Source of the DNA: Terriglobia bacterium
GTDB lineage: Bacteria > Acidobacteriota > Terriglobia > Terriglobales > Acidobacteriaceae
Assembly (NCBI GenBank): GCA_020073215.1
Contig: JAIQFO010000016.1
Coordinates: 1-64,000, forward strand
DNA length: 64,000 nucleotides
Direction: 5' to 3'
The notes below the pieces were generated by a model. It saw only the letters and a program-made list of their open reading frames with translations. It was not told the DNA's origin and did no database searches. Of the stretch, positions 40,430 through 49,865 are shown piece after piece. The position numbers and the translations under genes were made by a program. Numbering within the stretch: position 1 is the first letter of the stretch; the number at the start of each line of letters is the position of its first letter.

Positions 40430-40535
40430 GACAGGTTTTTCACCACAGAGTCACAGAGGCACAGAGAAAAGCATCTTTGCAGTTTTTACCGATCTAGCTC
40501 TCCTCTGTGGCTCTGTGACCCTGTGGTGAATTGTT
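40430..40535. repeat. CACCACAGAG-type imperfect inverted repeat
   Basis: TTTCACCACAGAGTCACAGA followed by GGCACAGAGA on the left is nearly complementary to CCTCTGTGGCTCTGTGACCC and TGTGGTGAA on the right. The hairpin has a loop of about 45 bases. It lies between divergent genes, within the 40309-40678 spacer. Confidence 0.75.
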
Positions 40536-40678
40536 CTGCCCGTGTGCTTTTCTTGCAACGAATTCCGCTCGTAACCCCTTTCACCAGCGAGGATTACAGA
40601 AGTATTACACGGTAATCCGCGCGACTCTTGCTATTGTCTAGGCAGACTTCAGCAAGACGGGTGTGGGGAGAACAAACC

Positions 40679-41644
40679 ATGAGTCAGACAGTGCGCGACA
40701 CGATCGCCGAAGCTGCGTCCAAGGCCATGAGCGACGCGGGAGAAGGCACCAGCCGTAGAGACCGGGCGAGCCGGGATGGCTTCAACTGGATCACGGCGAC
40801 CTTCATGGCCCTGTTTCATGTGGGGGCAATTGCCGCGCTATTTTTCTTTACCTGGAAAGCATTCTTCGTCGCCTGTTTCTTATGGTGGATTTCGGGCAGC
40901 CTCGGCATCGGGATGAGCTATCACCGGTTGCTGACGCATCGCGGATACAAGACGCCCAAGTGGGTGGAATACTTTCTGACCTGGTGCGCGACCCTGGCGC
41001 TCGAAGGCGGACCGATTTTCTGGGTGGCGACGCACCGGATTCATCATCAGTATTCGGATGAGTTGGGCGATCCGCACTCGCCGATCGACGGCAAGTGGTG
41101 GTCGCACATGGGATGGATCCTGATGGGCAAGTCGATGCATCATGACACGACGACTCTGGCGCGTTACGTCCCCGACCTGACCAAAGATAAAGTTCACGTC
41201 TGGCTGACCAAGTATCACTACACCTCGAACATGATTGTGGGCGCGATCCTGTTTGCCATTGGCGGATTGCCGTGGTTGCTGTGGGGAGTGTTTGCGCGCG
41301 TCGTGGTCGGACTGCATGCCACCTGGATGGTGAACTCGGTGACCCACCTGTGGGGATCGCGGCGCTTTGCGACCAAAGACCTGTCGACCAACAACTTTGT
41401 GGTGGCCGTGCTGACCTTTGGCGAAGGCTGGCACAACAATCATCATGCGCATCCGGTTTCCGCGCGGCACGGATTGCGCTGGTACGAAGTTGACGTGAAC
41501 TGGTACGGCATCTGGGCGCTGAAGAGACTGGGACTGGCGCGGCACGTCTACAAGGTCGCGCTCGATAACCTGCCGCCGAAGCCGGCGCTAGTTCGGGATG
41601 TAAAAGCGGCACAGGTGATGGCGGCGGCCGCGGGCAACGACTAG
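40679..41644 (+). CDS. Acyl-CoA (delta-9-type) fatty acid desaturase
   Basis: This membrane di-iron desaturase has 321 residues. The three His boxes are clear: HRLLTHR, HRIHHQ and HNNHH. Hydrophobic segments (LFHVGAIAALFFFTWKAFFVACFLWWI, IVGAILFAIGGLPWLLWGVF) flank them as in acyl-CoA desaturases such as yeast Ole1 and cyanobacterial DesC. It would introduce a cis double bond into acyl chains. GTGGGGAG precedes ATG 40679. Confidence 0.9.
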   Translation: MSQTVRDTIAEAASKAMSDAGEGTSRRDRASRDGFNWITATFMALFHVGAIAALFFFTWKAFFVACFLWWISGSLGIGMSYHRLLTHRGYKTPKWVEYFLTWCATLALEGGPIFWVATHRIHHQYSDELGDPHSPIDGKWWSHMGWILMGKSMHHDTTTLARYVPDLTKDKVHVWLTKYHYTSNMIVGAILFAIGGLPWLLWGVFARVVVGLHATWMVNSVTHLWGSRRFATKDLSTNNFVVAVLTFGEGWHNNHHAHPVSARHGLRWYEVDVNWYGIWALKRLGLARHVYKVALDNLPPKPALVRDVKAAQVMAAAAGND

Positions 41645-41682
41645 AGCAAGGTCTCAGGTCTTAGGTGTCAGGTCTCAGGAAA
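41645..41682. repeat. Family E array downstream of the desaturase
   Basis: AAGGTCTCAGGTCTTAGGTG followed by TCAGGTCTCAGG begins directly after the stop at 41644. No inverted partner is obvious before 41769. Confidence 0.7.
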
Positions 41683-41769
41683 GGCTCTCGAATCGGCCGG
41701 GTTGGTCGACGTCGGGAGCCTTCTTCGTGAAATCGCCCGTTTTCGTCGGCCAACTGGCCCACCCCTAGG

Positions 41770-42144
41770 CTAGGGGGAATGGACACCAACAAATTCTGTT
41801 TCCACAGTCCCGCAGCCCGATCGGCTGTTGAACTTCCACCCCCGGATGGAGTTAAGCAGGTATGCGTCCCGGTCAGCGATTCCTGAACTGCGCTTAACGC
41901 GTGCATTCACCACTTCCCCGGATTCAAGTATCTCGAATGCAATGACTGGTGGGTAGCGTGAGGGCTTCTCTCCTTGGCGCACTTGGATAATCTTCGGTTC
42001 TGAAATGGGCTTCTTGCTAACCACCTTGGGATTGCACCTTTTGACATCGTATTTCGGTTCATCCTTTCGCGGCTGCTGAGCAACTCCTACCCAGAGATTC
42101 ATTAGAAGCACGAGAAACACAGCACTGATCACAAGGCGACGCAT
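41770..42144 (-). CDS. TonB C-terminal domain protein
   Basis: The 124-residue precursor has a signal or anchor helix (LVISAVFLVLLMNLWVGVAQQ). A short basic linker leads into a TonB-like C-terminal domain: PPVIAFEILESGEVVNARVKRSSGIADRDAYLLNSIRGWKFNSRSG. In TonB proteins this domain contacts outer-membrane transporters, but it also occurs in unrelated exported proteins. No TonB box or ExbBD genes are nearby. The length is far below a full TonB, so an energy-transducing role is doubtful. Confidence 0.75.
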   Translation of the reverse strand: MRRLVISAVFLVLLMNLWVGVAQQPRKDEPKYDVKRCNPKVVSKKPISEPKIIQVRQGEKPSRYPPVIAFEILESGEVVNARVKRSSGIADRDAYLLNSIRGWKFNSRSGCGTVETEFVGVHSP

Positions 42145-42308
42145 CTAGAACATTAGACACCACGTTGCGATTCCGGAACAAAGAAATTGAGGAGGCCGGA
42201 ATCAGTCGTTGGCCAAAAATCGCGATCACCCCAACACCCTCTGAAGATCTCCCCGCTCCCCCACCCCTGGCACCTGACACCTGCCCTCTGCCCCGCTACA
42301 ATCTCCCT

Positions 42309-43217
42309 GTGCGGATCTCCAGCCGGCGCAAAGCGATCGCATTCTTCCTGACGTTCGGCGTTTGCCTCGCCGCGGTGGCCTTTGCCGTTGGCAGCGGTTG
42401 GATCATCCTCAACTGGCGCGAAGGCATCAAGGTCTTCCTCGGCATCATCTTTTTCGGGGCCATCATCACCGGGCTCGTCCTCAACACGATCTTTCTGGTG
42501 CGTGAAATCCGGCGCAACGAGCAGCACGACAGCTTCATCAATGCGGTAACCCACGAACTCAAGACTCCGATTGCCTCCATTCGTCTCTATCTGGAAACGC
42601 TGCAGCAGCGTGAAGTGGACGAGAATCAGCGCCGCGAGTTTTACCAATCGATGCTCGTCGACACCGAGCGCCTCATGGGCACTGTGGAACAGGTGCTGAA
42701 AGCCGGCGCCGCAAGCCATAAGAAAAGTAAGGCCCAGCGCTTGCCGGTCGATTTCGATGCTCTCGTCCGCGAGTGCGTGGAACTGGCGCGCGTGCGTCAT
42801 CATCTGCCGCCTCAGGATCTCGACTACCGCGACTCTCTGTCCGAGTCCGCCAGCGCGCGAGTGCTGGGAGATCCCGACGAATTGCACACGGCTGTCACCA
42901 ACCTGCTCGACAACGCCGTAAAGTACTCGCCTGGCGGCGTACACATCGCAGTGGAGTTGAAGGTCCTCGATGAGGAGAAGGTCGTGCTCCGCGTGCGCGA
43001 CCGCGGCGTCGGCATTCCGCAGAATGAGCTCAAGCGCGTTTTCAAGCGCTTCTACCGGGTTCGCCAGCGCGGACGTCCGCGCATGAGGGGCACAGGACTG
43101 GGATTGTTCATCGTCCGCTCGATTGCGCGCAACCACGGCGGCCGGGTATTCGCCGAGAGCGAAGGGGCAGGGAAGGGAACGACCGTGACCTTGGAATTGC
43201 CGCGGAGAGAAGCATGA
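42309..43217 (+). CDS. Membrane sensor histidine kinase
   Basis: The kinase has about 302 residues and two membrane helices (residues 5-30 and 42-65, FLTFGVCLAAVAFAVGSG and GIIFFGAIITGLVLNTIF) with almost no periplasmic loop. The dimerisation helix carries the phospho-His in NAVTHELKTPIASIRLYLETL. The ATPase domain has the N box NLLDNAVKYSP, G1 RDRGVGI and G2 GTGLGLFIV. I chose GTG 42309 because upstream sequence is not family-like. The small loop suggests membrane sensing. It overlaps the response regulator gene by four bases. Confidence 0.87.
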   Translation: MRISSRRKAIAFFLTFGVCLAAVAFAVGSGWIILNWREGIKVFLGIIFFGAIITGLVLNTIFLVREIRRNEQHDSFINAVTHELKTPIASIRLYLETLQQREVDENQRREFYQSMLVDTERLMGTVEQVLKAGAASHKKSKAQRLPVDFDALVRECVELARVRHHLPPQDLDYRDSLSESASARVLGDPDELHTAVTNLLDNAVKYSPGGVHIAVELKVLDEEKVVLRVRDRGVGIPQNELKRVFKRFYRVRQRGRPRMRGTGLGLFIVRSIARNHGGRVFAESEGAGKGTTVTLELPRREA

Positions 43218-43996
43218 GCCGGGTGCTGGTGGTGGAAGACGAGGCGCATCTGGCGCAGGGTTTGCGTTTCAACCTGCAAGCCGAAGGGCACGCCGTCGAA
43301 GTCGCGGCCGACGGCGAGACAGCCCTGGACCGGCTGCTCGAAAGAAAAGAACGCTTCGACGTGGTGGTGCTCGACGTGATGCTGCCGGGCAAGAGCGGCT
43401 TCGACGTCGCGGCCTTGCTGCGCGAGAAGAAGAATTACGTGCCGATTCTGATGTTGACGGCGCGCGGGCGTCCCGAGGACGTGCTGCAGGGGTTCGCGTC
43501 CGGGGCGGATGATTATCTGCCGAAGCCGTTCGAGTTGGCGATTCTCATGGCGCGCCTGGAGAGCCTGCTGCGGCGCAGTGGGTGGATGAATAACGCCGGG
43601 ATTGCGGATAACGGGACCAAAGATGCCGGGCGGGCGGGTCGGGGGACAACGGGGACCGCGCGGGTGGGTGAGCGGGATTCTGGCAGCGATACATTCAGTT
43701 TCGGCGGCAAGTCGATTGACTTCGCGGAACTGGAACTGCGCTCGTTGGGAAATACGATCCACCTCACGGTAATGGAGGCGGAATTTCTGCGCTATCTGGT
43801 CCGCAGCCAAGGCCGTGTGGTTTCGCGCAAAGCGATTTTGGAAGATGTGTGGGGATTGCACGAAGACACCGATACCCGCGCCATCGATAATTTTGTGGTG
43901 CGCCTCCGGCGGTACATTGAAGAGGATCCATCGCGCCCCAAGCACCTGCAGACGGTGCGTGGAGTAGGCTATCGATTTGTGGCGGAACCGGAGTAG
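43214..43996 (+). CDS. OmpR-type response regulator
   Basis: This 260-residue regulator has a receiver domain (phospho-Asp54 in VVLDVMLPG, Thr in MLTARG, Lys in LPKPFE) and a winged-helix output domain (LTVMEAEFLRYLVRSQGRVVSR, VRRYIEEDPSRP-like, TVRGVGYRFV). Between them is an unusually long Gly/Arg/Ala/Thr-rich linker of about 40 residues (NNAGIADNGT ... GERDSGSD). The start overlaps the kinase stop as ATGA, so the pair is one operon. Target genes are unknown. Confidence 0.9.
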   Translation: MSRVLVVEDEAHLAQGLRFNLQAEGHAVEVAADGETALDRLLERKERFDVVVLDVMLPGKSGFDVAALLREKKNYVPILMLTARGRPEDVLQGFASGADDYLPKPFELAILMARLESLLRRSGWMNNAGIADNGTKDAGRAGRGTTGTARVGERDSGSDTFSFGGKSIDFAELELRSLGNTIHLTVMEAEFLRYLVRSQGRVVSRKAILEDVWGLHEDTDTRAIDNFVVRLRRYIEEDPSRPKHLQTVRGVGYRFVAEPE

Positions 43997-44130
43997 TGGG
44001 GGACGCCCGGCTGCCCCGATTACCACAACCATCGGGCCTCCATAGTCCGTCCTGCGGCGCCGGTTCTGGTTTTGGCCGGAGCAATTCTTGGCAGACAAAA
44101 CCCTGTAGCGTGTCGAAGTTCTCTGTCGGG

Positions 44131-44177
44131 TGGACCCTAATCCACTGGTTCTTTCGGCACCGCGAAATTAGGGTCCA
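44131..44177. terminator. Inverted repeat between convergent genes
   Basis: TGGACCCTAAT (44131-44141) and ATTAGGGTCCA (44167-44177) are perfect inverted copies 25 bases apart, between the response regulator and hydrolase genes. They could form a bidirectional terminator, although no T-tract follows. Confidence 0.45.
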
Positions 44178-44201
44178 GGTAGTGGAAGAGTATCTTCCGC
44201 T

Positions 44202-45137
44202 CTATTTCAAATTTTCGCGTAGCCACTTGAGCATGGCAGCGCGGTGCTCCTCGGTGGGCAACTGGTGGCCCGTATCCGCCCACAGGATCAACTTGGGGGA
44301 TTTGGCCAGTCGATAGAGCGGCTCAACGGAGGTCTCCTTGACATGGTCGGCATCATGGGTGCCATTGATCATCAGGAGCGGCCGCGGGCTGATCCGGCCG
44401 ATGTAGTTTGCAGGGCACGCCGCTGCCAGGTGTCCGCGCTCAAGCGCATCGAAGTGGGCGCCGTACACCAGAGCCACCGCGGCCAGCCGGCGATCCGCAC
44501 CGCCGGCAATCGCCGCAACAATGCCGCCGCGGCTGAATCCAACCAGGCCAACGCGTTTCGAATCGATGTCTCTGTGCTCTAGCAGGAAATCGTAAGACCG
44601 GCCAACGTCCTTCACGGTCTGTGTAACCCACGCCAGGTAAACAGGCTGCTGATTGTACAGGCGTTCGTGCTTCTCCTGCTCGGTAAACGTGGTGAGGAGA
44701 TCGGTGCCGCGTTCGCCAAAGTACTGCATGTCTATCGCGAGCACGGTCCAGCCGCCGCGGGTGAGCAGTTCCGCGAGCACTACTGAACCTCGATCGTCTT
44801 TGCCCGCACCGGTACCGCCATGGAGCAAGATGATCGCCGGCCCCTTTTGCGAAGCTGCCCCTGTTGAACGATAGAGATTGGCAAACACGCGCACTCTGGG
44901 CGTGCTCTGGAAAGACAGGTGCTCCTTCCTGATCCCTTCCTGCTCCTCGACCTTGAGGACGTGCAAGTCGAACGGAAGCTCTTTGTCGTATGCAAAAAAA
45001 TCAAGAAATGTTCGAAAGGTGCGGTCGTCCACCGGCCGGCTCAGCCACTGGTCGGCCGCTTTTTTCTGGCCAGAAGCTGCTTGACCCATCGCGAACGCGA
45101 TGAGGAGGATCAGAACGAAGTGAACCTTGCATGCCAT
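44202..45137 (-). CDS. Exported alpha/beta-hydrolase (dienelactone-hydrolase-like)
   Basis: The 311-residue precursor starts with a signal peptide (VHFVLILLIAFAMGQAASG). An alpha/beta-hydrolase follows: oxyanion motif ILLHGGTGAG, nucleophile motif VGFSRGG, an Asp in NGTHDADH and a catalytic His in DTGHQLP. The substrate is unknown; the domain is in the broad acetyl-xylan-esterase/dienelactone group. ATG 45137 lies 19 bases after the kinase/SUMF1 stop, so both genes are probably one operon. Confidence 0.82.
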   Translation of the reverse strand: MACKVHFVLILLIAFAMGQAASGQKKAADQWLSRPVDDRTFRTFLDFFAYDKELPFDLHVLKVEEQEGIRKEHLSFQSTPRVRVFANLYRSTGAASQKGPAIILLHGGTGAGKDDRGSVVLAELLTRGGWTVLAIDMQYFGERGTDLLTTFTEQEKHERLYNQQPVYLAWVTQTVKDVGRSYDFLLEHRDIDSKRVGLVGFSRGGIVAAIAGGADRRLAAVALVYGAHFDALERGHLAAACPANYIGRISPRPLLMINGTHDADHVKETSVEPLYRLAKSPKLILWADTGHQLPTEEHRAAMLKWLRENLK

Positions 45138-45156
45138 GGTGGAATTCCCCCCACAC

Positions 45157-47307
45157 TCATCGGCGGCCCGGAACGGGCATGACGAGTCTAAACCCGATTG
45201 CCTGATCGGCAAATCCGGGGTCAAATGCTTCGGCATGTGAAGATTGGAACATGTAAGAGGGATCCTGCCACGCCCCCCCGACCACGAGCCTGTGACTGTT
45301 GTCAGGGGCCGGGTCCCGCAGCCACTCCCGTACGTTGCCGGCCATATCAAAACATCCGAAAGGGCTGATTCCCAAAGGATAGGACTCGACCGCCCGGGTC
45401 CCGACAAATCCGAAGTTCGCTCTTTGGTCAATCGTCTTGACGTCGTTTCCCCATGGGAAAGCCCCACTAGAGTCGCCGAGGGCAGCGCGCCACCACTGGC
45501 TCGAGGTGGGGAGGTCCTTGCCTGCCCATCGGGCATAGGCCATCGCCTCGTACCAGGAAACGCCAACCACGGGATGGTTGCCCTTTCCTTCCGGATAGGT
45601 CCCGTCTTTCCAGAAGCGTGGACCGGCAAGTCCGCTCCGATCAACAAACGCCTGTACACCCTTTGCCCACGGCACCGGGCGGCCGTTCACAACGAGGGTT
45701 TCAGGCCAGAAGGTCTGATCCCGATAGCCACCCGCGGCGACGAATTTTTGAAACTCGACATTGGTCAATTCGTGTTGGTCGATGAGGAAAGCTGGGATGG
45801 ATTCGCCTTCTGGATTGACCGATGTCCTGCCCTTGCTGACGACCACCATGCCGCTCCACGCTGTGCCCGATGGAAGCAGACTCCGCTCGACCTTCAAGTC
45901 CTTGCCCAGTTCCACCTGAATAAGAAACTCGAGGGGATTCGTCTGTTCGGCTGTCATACGGACGAGGTATTCCCCAACGACTAACCGGCGTTCCGGGAGT
46001 GGCGTCCGACCAAGCGTTATTGGCTGGCGCTCTGAAAACCGCGCGATGGGCTGAACGCGCGTCACCATCACACTCGGTCCAGCGGGTTCGCTCTCAAACG
46101 TGACGCTGCCGCCGGCCAGCCGCGCCAAACCGTCCAGCCGCGGGTCGGAAAGGTCCGCGCCTGCGGCCTGCAACTGCTCATACACGTCGTCCCACTGGCC
46201 CGCGGCGGCGGCAGGCTGGGCGCGCTCCAGCAGCGCACGCACCTGGAGTCCATCTCTGTTTCGCCCGAAATAGAGGCCTGCGCCAAGAAGCAGAATCAGC
46301 AGACCCGCAGCACCGCCGTATACATAAGCTCTTTTCCCTCTCGGTAGCTCTGCTCTGGATGTCCGTTCCTTTGCGCCAACGGGCTCAGGTACGGGGAGGA
46401 CAACGTGTTCCGAGTCGGTATCGCGCTTCAACCGCTGCAAGTCTGTCCGGATATCGGCAGCACTCTGGTAGCGAAGCATGCGGTCCTTCTCCAGCGCCTT
46501 GTTGATGATCCGCTCCAGTTCTGGAGAGACGTCGGGATTAAGGCGCACCGGGGATACCTGCGCCCGGTTTAGGATGGCCTCGAAAATCACTCCCGTGCTT
46601 TCCCCATGAAAAGATGACACTCCGGTCGCCATCTCGTACAGCACCGCCCCAAAGGAGAACAGGTCGGTTCGGGCGTCCAGTTCCTTCGCGCGGACTTGCT
46701 CGGGCGACATGTAGGCAATGGTTCCAAGCGCCGTTCCCGGACTGGTCAGGTGCTCCGCACTGGATTCGACCGTCGCCTGCGTTGCCCCTGCCGTGCTACC
46801 GCCCATGGGGCTAACTTTGGCCAATCCGAAGTCGAGAATCTTCGCGTGTCCGCGCCTGGTCACGAAGATATTGGCAGGCTTGATGTCCCGGTGGACGATA
46901 CCAGCGGCATGAGCCGCATCGAGAGCGTCCGCTATCTCGATTGCGAGCGACAACAGGGTCTCGATTTCCACCGGACGCCCCGCGATGCGGTGCTTCAGCG
47001 TTACGCCCTCCAGATACTCCATGGCGATGAAGGCCTTCCCCTCCGCCTCGCCCATGTCATAGATAGTGCAGATGTTGGGATGATTTAATGCCGACGCGGC
47101 CTGCGCTTCTCTCTGAAAACGCGCGAGTGCGTCTCGGTCATTCGCTAGATGGTCGGGGAGGAACTTCAGCGCAACCTTACGGTGCAGGCGGGTATCTTCG
47201 GCCTCGTAAACAACCCCCATCCCGCCACCGCCTAGCTTTTTGACGATGCGGTAGTGGACCAGTTCGAGGCCGACAGGTAAATCCTGACCCAGCGCGCGGC
47301 TAGCCAT
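45157..47307 (-). CDS. Ser/Thr protein kinase fused to a formylglycine-enzyme-like domain
   Basis: The protein has about 716 residues. The kinase domain (about 18-290) has [13 protein letters not shown], Lys48 in VALKF, the catalytic loop [10 protein letters not shown] and DFGLAK. A membrane helix (near 330-350, [20 protein letters not shown]) separates it from the extracytoplasmic part. The C-terminal FGE-sulfatase (SUMF1) domain (about 480-712) has [35 protein letters not shown] and GFRLVM. The domain may be non-catalytic, as in many bacterial kinases of this architecture. ATG 47307 follows GGAGGGAGC. A hydrolase gene follows. Confidence 0.9.
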   Translation of the reverse strand: MASRALGQDLPVGLELVHYRIVKKLGGGGMGVVYEAEDTRLHRKVALKFLPDHLANDRDALARFQREAQAASALNHPNICTIYDMGEAEGKAFIAMEYLEGVTLKHRIAGRPVEIETLLSLAIEIADALDAAHAAGIVHRDIKPANIFVTRRGHAKILDFGLAKVSPMGGSTAGATQATVESSAEHLTSPGTALGTIAYMSPEQVRAKELDARTDLFSFGAVLYEMATGVSSFHGESTGVIFEAILNRAQVSPVRLNPDVSPELERIINKALEKDRMLRYQSAADIRTDLQRLKRDTDSEHVVLPVPEPVGAKERTSRAELPRGKRAYVYGGAAGLLILLLGAGLYFGRNRDGLQVRALLERAQPAAAAGQWDDVYEQLQAAGADLSDPRLDGLARLAGGSVTFESEPAGPSVMVTRVQPIARFSERQPITLGRTPLPERRLVVGEYLVRMTAEQTNPLEFLIQVELGKDLKVERSLLPSGTAWSGMVVVSKGRTSVNPEGESIPAFLIDQHELTNVEFQKFVAAGGYRDQTFWPETLVVNGRPVPWAKGVQAFVDRSGLAGPRFWKDGTYPEGKGNHPVVGVSWYEAMAYARWAGKDLPTSSQWWRAALGDSSGAFPWGNDVKTIDQRANFGFVGTRAVESYPLGISPFGCFDMAGNVREWLRDPAPDNSHRLVVGGAWQDPSYMFQSSHAEAFDPGFADQAIGFRLVMPVPGRR

Positions 47308-47584
47308 GGGGAGAAGCTCCCTCCGCCTCAACTCACCGAAACATTCTAGGCCGTTGGGGCAAAGGAATCGACAAGAAACCGTGCCGCCCCTCCGGCAGCA
47401 TACCCCGCCGCTTGCGGTTGTAACATCGCGCGTACGCTCGTTGAACGGGGTGGTATTGCAAACGTCGTTGCCGCAGTTATTTCCGAATAACCTTCCGACA
47501 TCTGCTTCCACCCCGGCAACGCGACAGTGCTTGCGCTATTTCATGGCGGGTTACCTTGCGGTAACATTTGTTCGGGTTGCCGAT

Positions 47585-47971
47585 ATGGAGCGCTTGTTGA
47601 TCTGGATCGGGGGCGATGCCAAGGGCTGGGCCTGCTCGGTTTGTAGCTGGAAATTCCCCGTTCCCACGCTGCTGACGGGAGAAGAGGCTAAGGGTGCTTA
47701 CGACCGCTTGGCCACTGCGAAGTTTCGCGAACACAAGTGCGAGACCGGAACCAGCCCTTTTTCGGCGGGACCGGGGACAAGGCTGGACACCGGCGTTCCT
47801 TTCGTCGAGCGTGCCCGGATGTTCATAAGGCGAGGATACACACCGAAGGTTGCTGCCGAGCTTGTACTTCATGAAATGGAATTCGAACACAGCAGCAATT
47901 CGACGATGATGGAGAAGGCGCGGGCAGAGGCAGAGGATTTCCTTCAAAAGGTTCGCAAAGGCCTCATCTGA
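47585..47971 (+). CDS. Small Cys-containing hypothetical protein
   Basis: This 128-residue protein begins with MERLLIWIGGDAKGWACSVCSWKFPVP; the CSVC pair and a further HKCE could bind zinc. The rest is helical (FVERARMFIRRGYTPKVAAELVLHEMEFEHSS) with a charged C-terminus. I do not recognise a family. ATG 47585 is preferred, ATG 47543 is possible, and the opening further upstream overlaps the divergent kinase gene and is not credible. Confidence 0.55.
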   Translation: MERLLIWIGGDAKGWACSVCSWKFPVPTLLTGEEAKGAYDRLATAKFREHKCETGTSPFSAGPGTRLDTGVPFVERARMFIRRGYTPKVAAELVLHEMEFEHSSNSTMMEKARAEAEDFLQKVRKGLI

Positions 47972-48170
47972 AATGATTCGGGTCCCCTGCGCGCGTCACG
48001 CGCTGGGGTGATGATGATCACAGCGCGCGGGTCGGACCGCGAATACGCTGACCGCAGCATTCGACGCTCGTCGCATGCTTCACGTCTGAGACCGGTAGAT
48101 CTTTGGCAAGACCTGCGGTAGAACCTTCCCCCCTGGCGCAAGTCCTTCGTGCCAGGCAAGGAGGCACGTC

Positions 48171-48950
48171 ATGCTGCTGCTGTTGGGGTTGTTCCTCTTC
48201 CTGGTTGGAGTTTGTCTGATCCTGTTGTTGCCGGCGCTTTGGGGCGAACGGATTTACCGCACGTACCGCGAGGGGCGGACGGTCGATTGTCCGGAAACGC
48301 ACGCGCCGGTGTCGGTGCGGTTCAACGCCTTGCGCGCCGCATGGAGCGGCCTGGCCGGCCCGCCGAAACTTCGCCTGGCCGATTGCACGCGCTGGCCGGA
48401 ACGCGCCGATTGCGGACAGGAGTGCATTCCCGATGCGGTCGAGGCCAAGCCCGCGCCCTCGCTCAGTCAAGTTTCAATGAGCCAGATTTCGTGGCGGTCG
48501 CGGCGAGTCGTGCATTTGCCCGTACTGCTGGCGGGCGCGGCGGCGTGGGTGCTGGGCATGGCGTGGCACTCCCAATATCTGTTCCGTCCGCGCTGGGCGA
48601 TGGCGATCGGACTGAGCGATCCCCAGACGCTGGCCTTGGCGCGGATGTGGGCTCCGCATTTGCTGAGCGCGGCTGCGTGCATACTGTTTGCCTACGGCGT
48701 CGCGGGACTGGTGCGGTGGCTGGGTTCGCGTACGTTGGCCCATGGCATCGAAGTGGCGGCGGCGCTTTGGCTGGTAATCTTTGCAGCTCTGATGGCGGTG
48801 ACCTCGTCGCGCGCTGTGCCCGATCTGCTGTGGATCGAAGGCGGCTATACCTTCCTGGGAGCGCTCCTCATCGGCGCGATCGTGGGCGGGGTGCCACGGT
48901 GGGTGATTGCAGGGGATCCGCAAGAGCGTGGGCTCAGAAATCGCGGATGA
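48171..48950 (+). CDS. Multi-pass membrane protein of unknown function
   Basis: The 259-residue protein has an N-terminal helix (LLLLGLFLFLVGVCLILLLPAL), then a soluble Cys-containing part (about 35-110, with LADCTRW, ADCGQECIP). Three or four further helices follow (VVHLPVLLAGAAAWVLGMAW, LLSAAACILFAYGVAGLV, EVAAALWLVIFAALMAV, FLGALLIGAIVGGV). A CAAGGAGGCACGTC site precedes ATG 48171, so this frame is preferred over an overlapping longer frame. No family is recognised. Confidence 0.6.
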   Translation: MLLLLGLFLFLVGVCLILLLPALWGERIYRTYREGRTVDCPETHAPVSVRFNALRAAWSGLAGPPKLRLADCTRWPERADCGQECIPDAVEAKPAPSLSQVSMSQISWRSRRVVHLPVLLAGAAAWVLGMAWHSQYLFRPRWAMAIGLSDPQTLALARMWAPHLLSAAACILFAYGVAGLVRWLGSRTLAHGIEVAAALWLVIFAALMAVTSSRAVPDLLWIEGGYTFLGALLIGAIVGGVPRWVIAGDPQERGLRNRG

Positions 48951-49001
48951 CCACCCTTATGTGGTGAAGGGCTTGCCAACGTCCAACGACGAACGACGGC
49001 A

Positions 49002-49688
49002 CTAGTGTTGTTTGGCGGAGGAACTAGCCGCCAGTTCCCGGAAAAGGCCGAGTAACGCCGCTGCCGATTTTTTATCGGAGAGGTTTTCGAGCGCCACCGT
49101 GGCGGTGAAGTGCGGCGAGGTCGAGTTGAAGCGGACGCCCACGAAATCCTTGTCGCGCCAGGCCGCCAGCGCATTGACAACCGGGCTGAGTTCCACCGGC
49201 CAGTCTTCCTTGGTGGTCAAGATGACGGGCCCGGGGCGGTGGATAATCCAGGGACGCGTGCGCGTCGAGCTCTTCGCTCCGCTGTTGCCCGACCAGCGAT
49301 GACGAATGATGTCGAGATGGAAGCCCGGCGGGAATCCCATGTCGGCCTCGAAGGTGAGCGTTTCCTCCTGCCGCTGCCAACGGCTCAGGGCCCACTGCAC
49401 CGGGAGCGGGCGGGGCAACAGGCGAATGGTGAGACGGGCGTCCTCAAACCAGCGCGAGGAAAGATGTAGCGTGGCCTTCAGCCGCGAACTGCTGGCCTGC
49501 CATCGCAGATCGACGATGCGCCCTTTTCCCAGGCATGCCGCCTGCACCCACTGCAGCACGTCCGCGGCACGACGCCGGTTGTAACGGACAAACCACCCAT
49601 ACCAGAAGAAGAAGAGGGCGAGCGCCACGGCCACGTCGATGAGAATGAAACGCCCCACAGAGCCTCTTTGCAGAAATCGTACTTCCAT
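49002..49688 (-). CDS. Single-pass membrane protein of unknown function
   Basis: The 228-residue protein has one N-terminal membrane helix (GRFILIDVAVALALFFFWYGWFV). A probably soluble domain rich in Trp and strand-like segments follows: GRIVDLRWQASSSRLKATLHLSS, QWALSRWQRQEETLTFEADMGFP, SPHFTATVALENLS. Family unknown. ATG 49688 is chosen because the opening upstream reads through a family B hairpin (49738-49785) that would add a spurious basic N-terminus. Confidence 0.6.
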   Translation of the reverse strand: MEVRFLQRGSVGRFILIDVAVALALFFFWYGWFVRYNRRRAADVLQWVQAACLGKGRIVDLRWQASSSRLKATLHLSSRWFEDARLTIRLLPRPLPVQWALSRWQRQEETLTFEADMGFPPGFHLDIIRHRWSGNSGAKSSTRTRPWIIHRPGPVILTTKEDWPVELSPVVNALAAWRDKDFVGVRFNSTSPHFTATVALENLSDKKSAAALLGLFRELAASSSAKQH

Positions 49689-49737
49689 TCGATGCAACTG
49701 CGCAAGGGGGAGAAAAGGAAAAACGAAGGAAAAAACA

Positions 49738-49785
49738 GCGGGTGCCCCATTCATTCGCGTTCTTTGCGAATGAGTGGGCGGCCTG
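49738..49785. repeat. Family B hairpin (GGGTGCCCC type)
   Basis: GCGGGTGCCCCATTCATTCG then CGTTCTTTGCGAATGAGTGGG: the arms CATTCATTCGC and GCGAATGAGTG pair around a GTTCTTT loop. It closely matches 18013-18063. Confidence 0.8.
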
Positions 49786-49865
49786 CGCCCGGATTCTCGG
49801 TTAGATTGTGACATCCGCCGCGCTTTCTCCCTGCTCTTGCGCCGGTCACCCGCTACAATGACTCC

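Noticed and set aside
48149..48967. Alternative overlapping frame at the membrane protein locus
   Set aside because: The frame starting at 48171 has a clear ribosome binding site and true membrane helices; this one is Arg/Gly-rich without structure.
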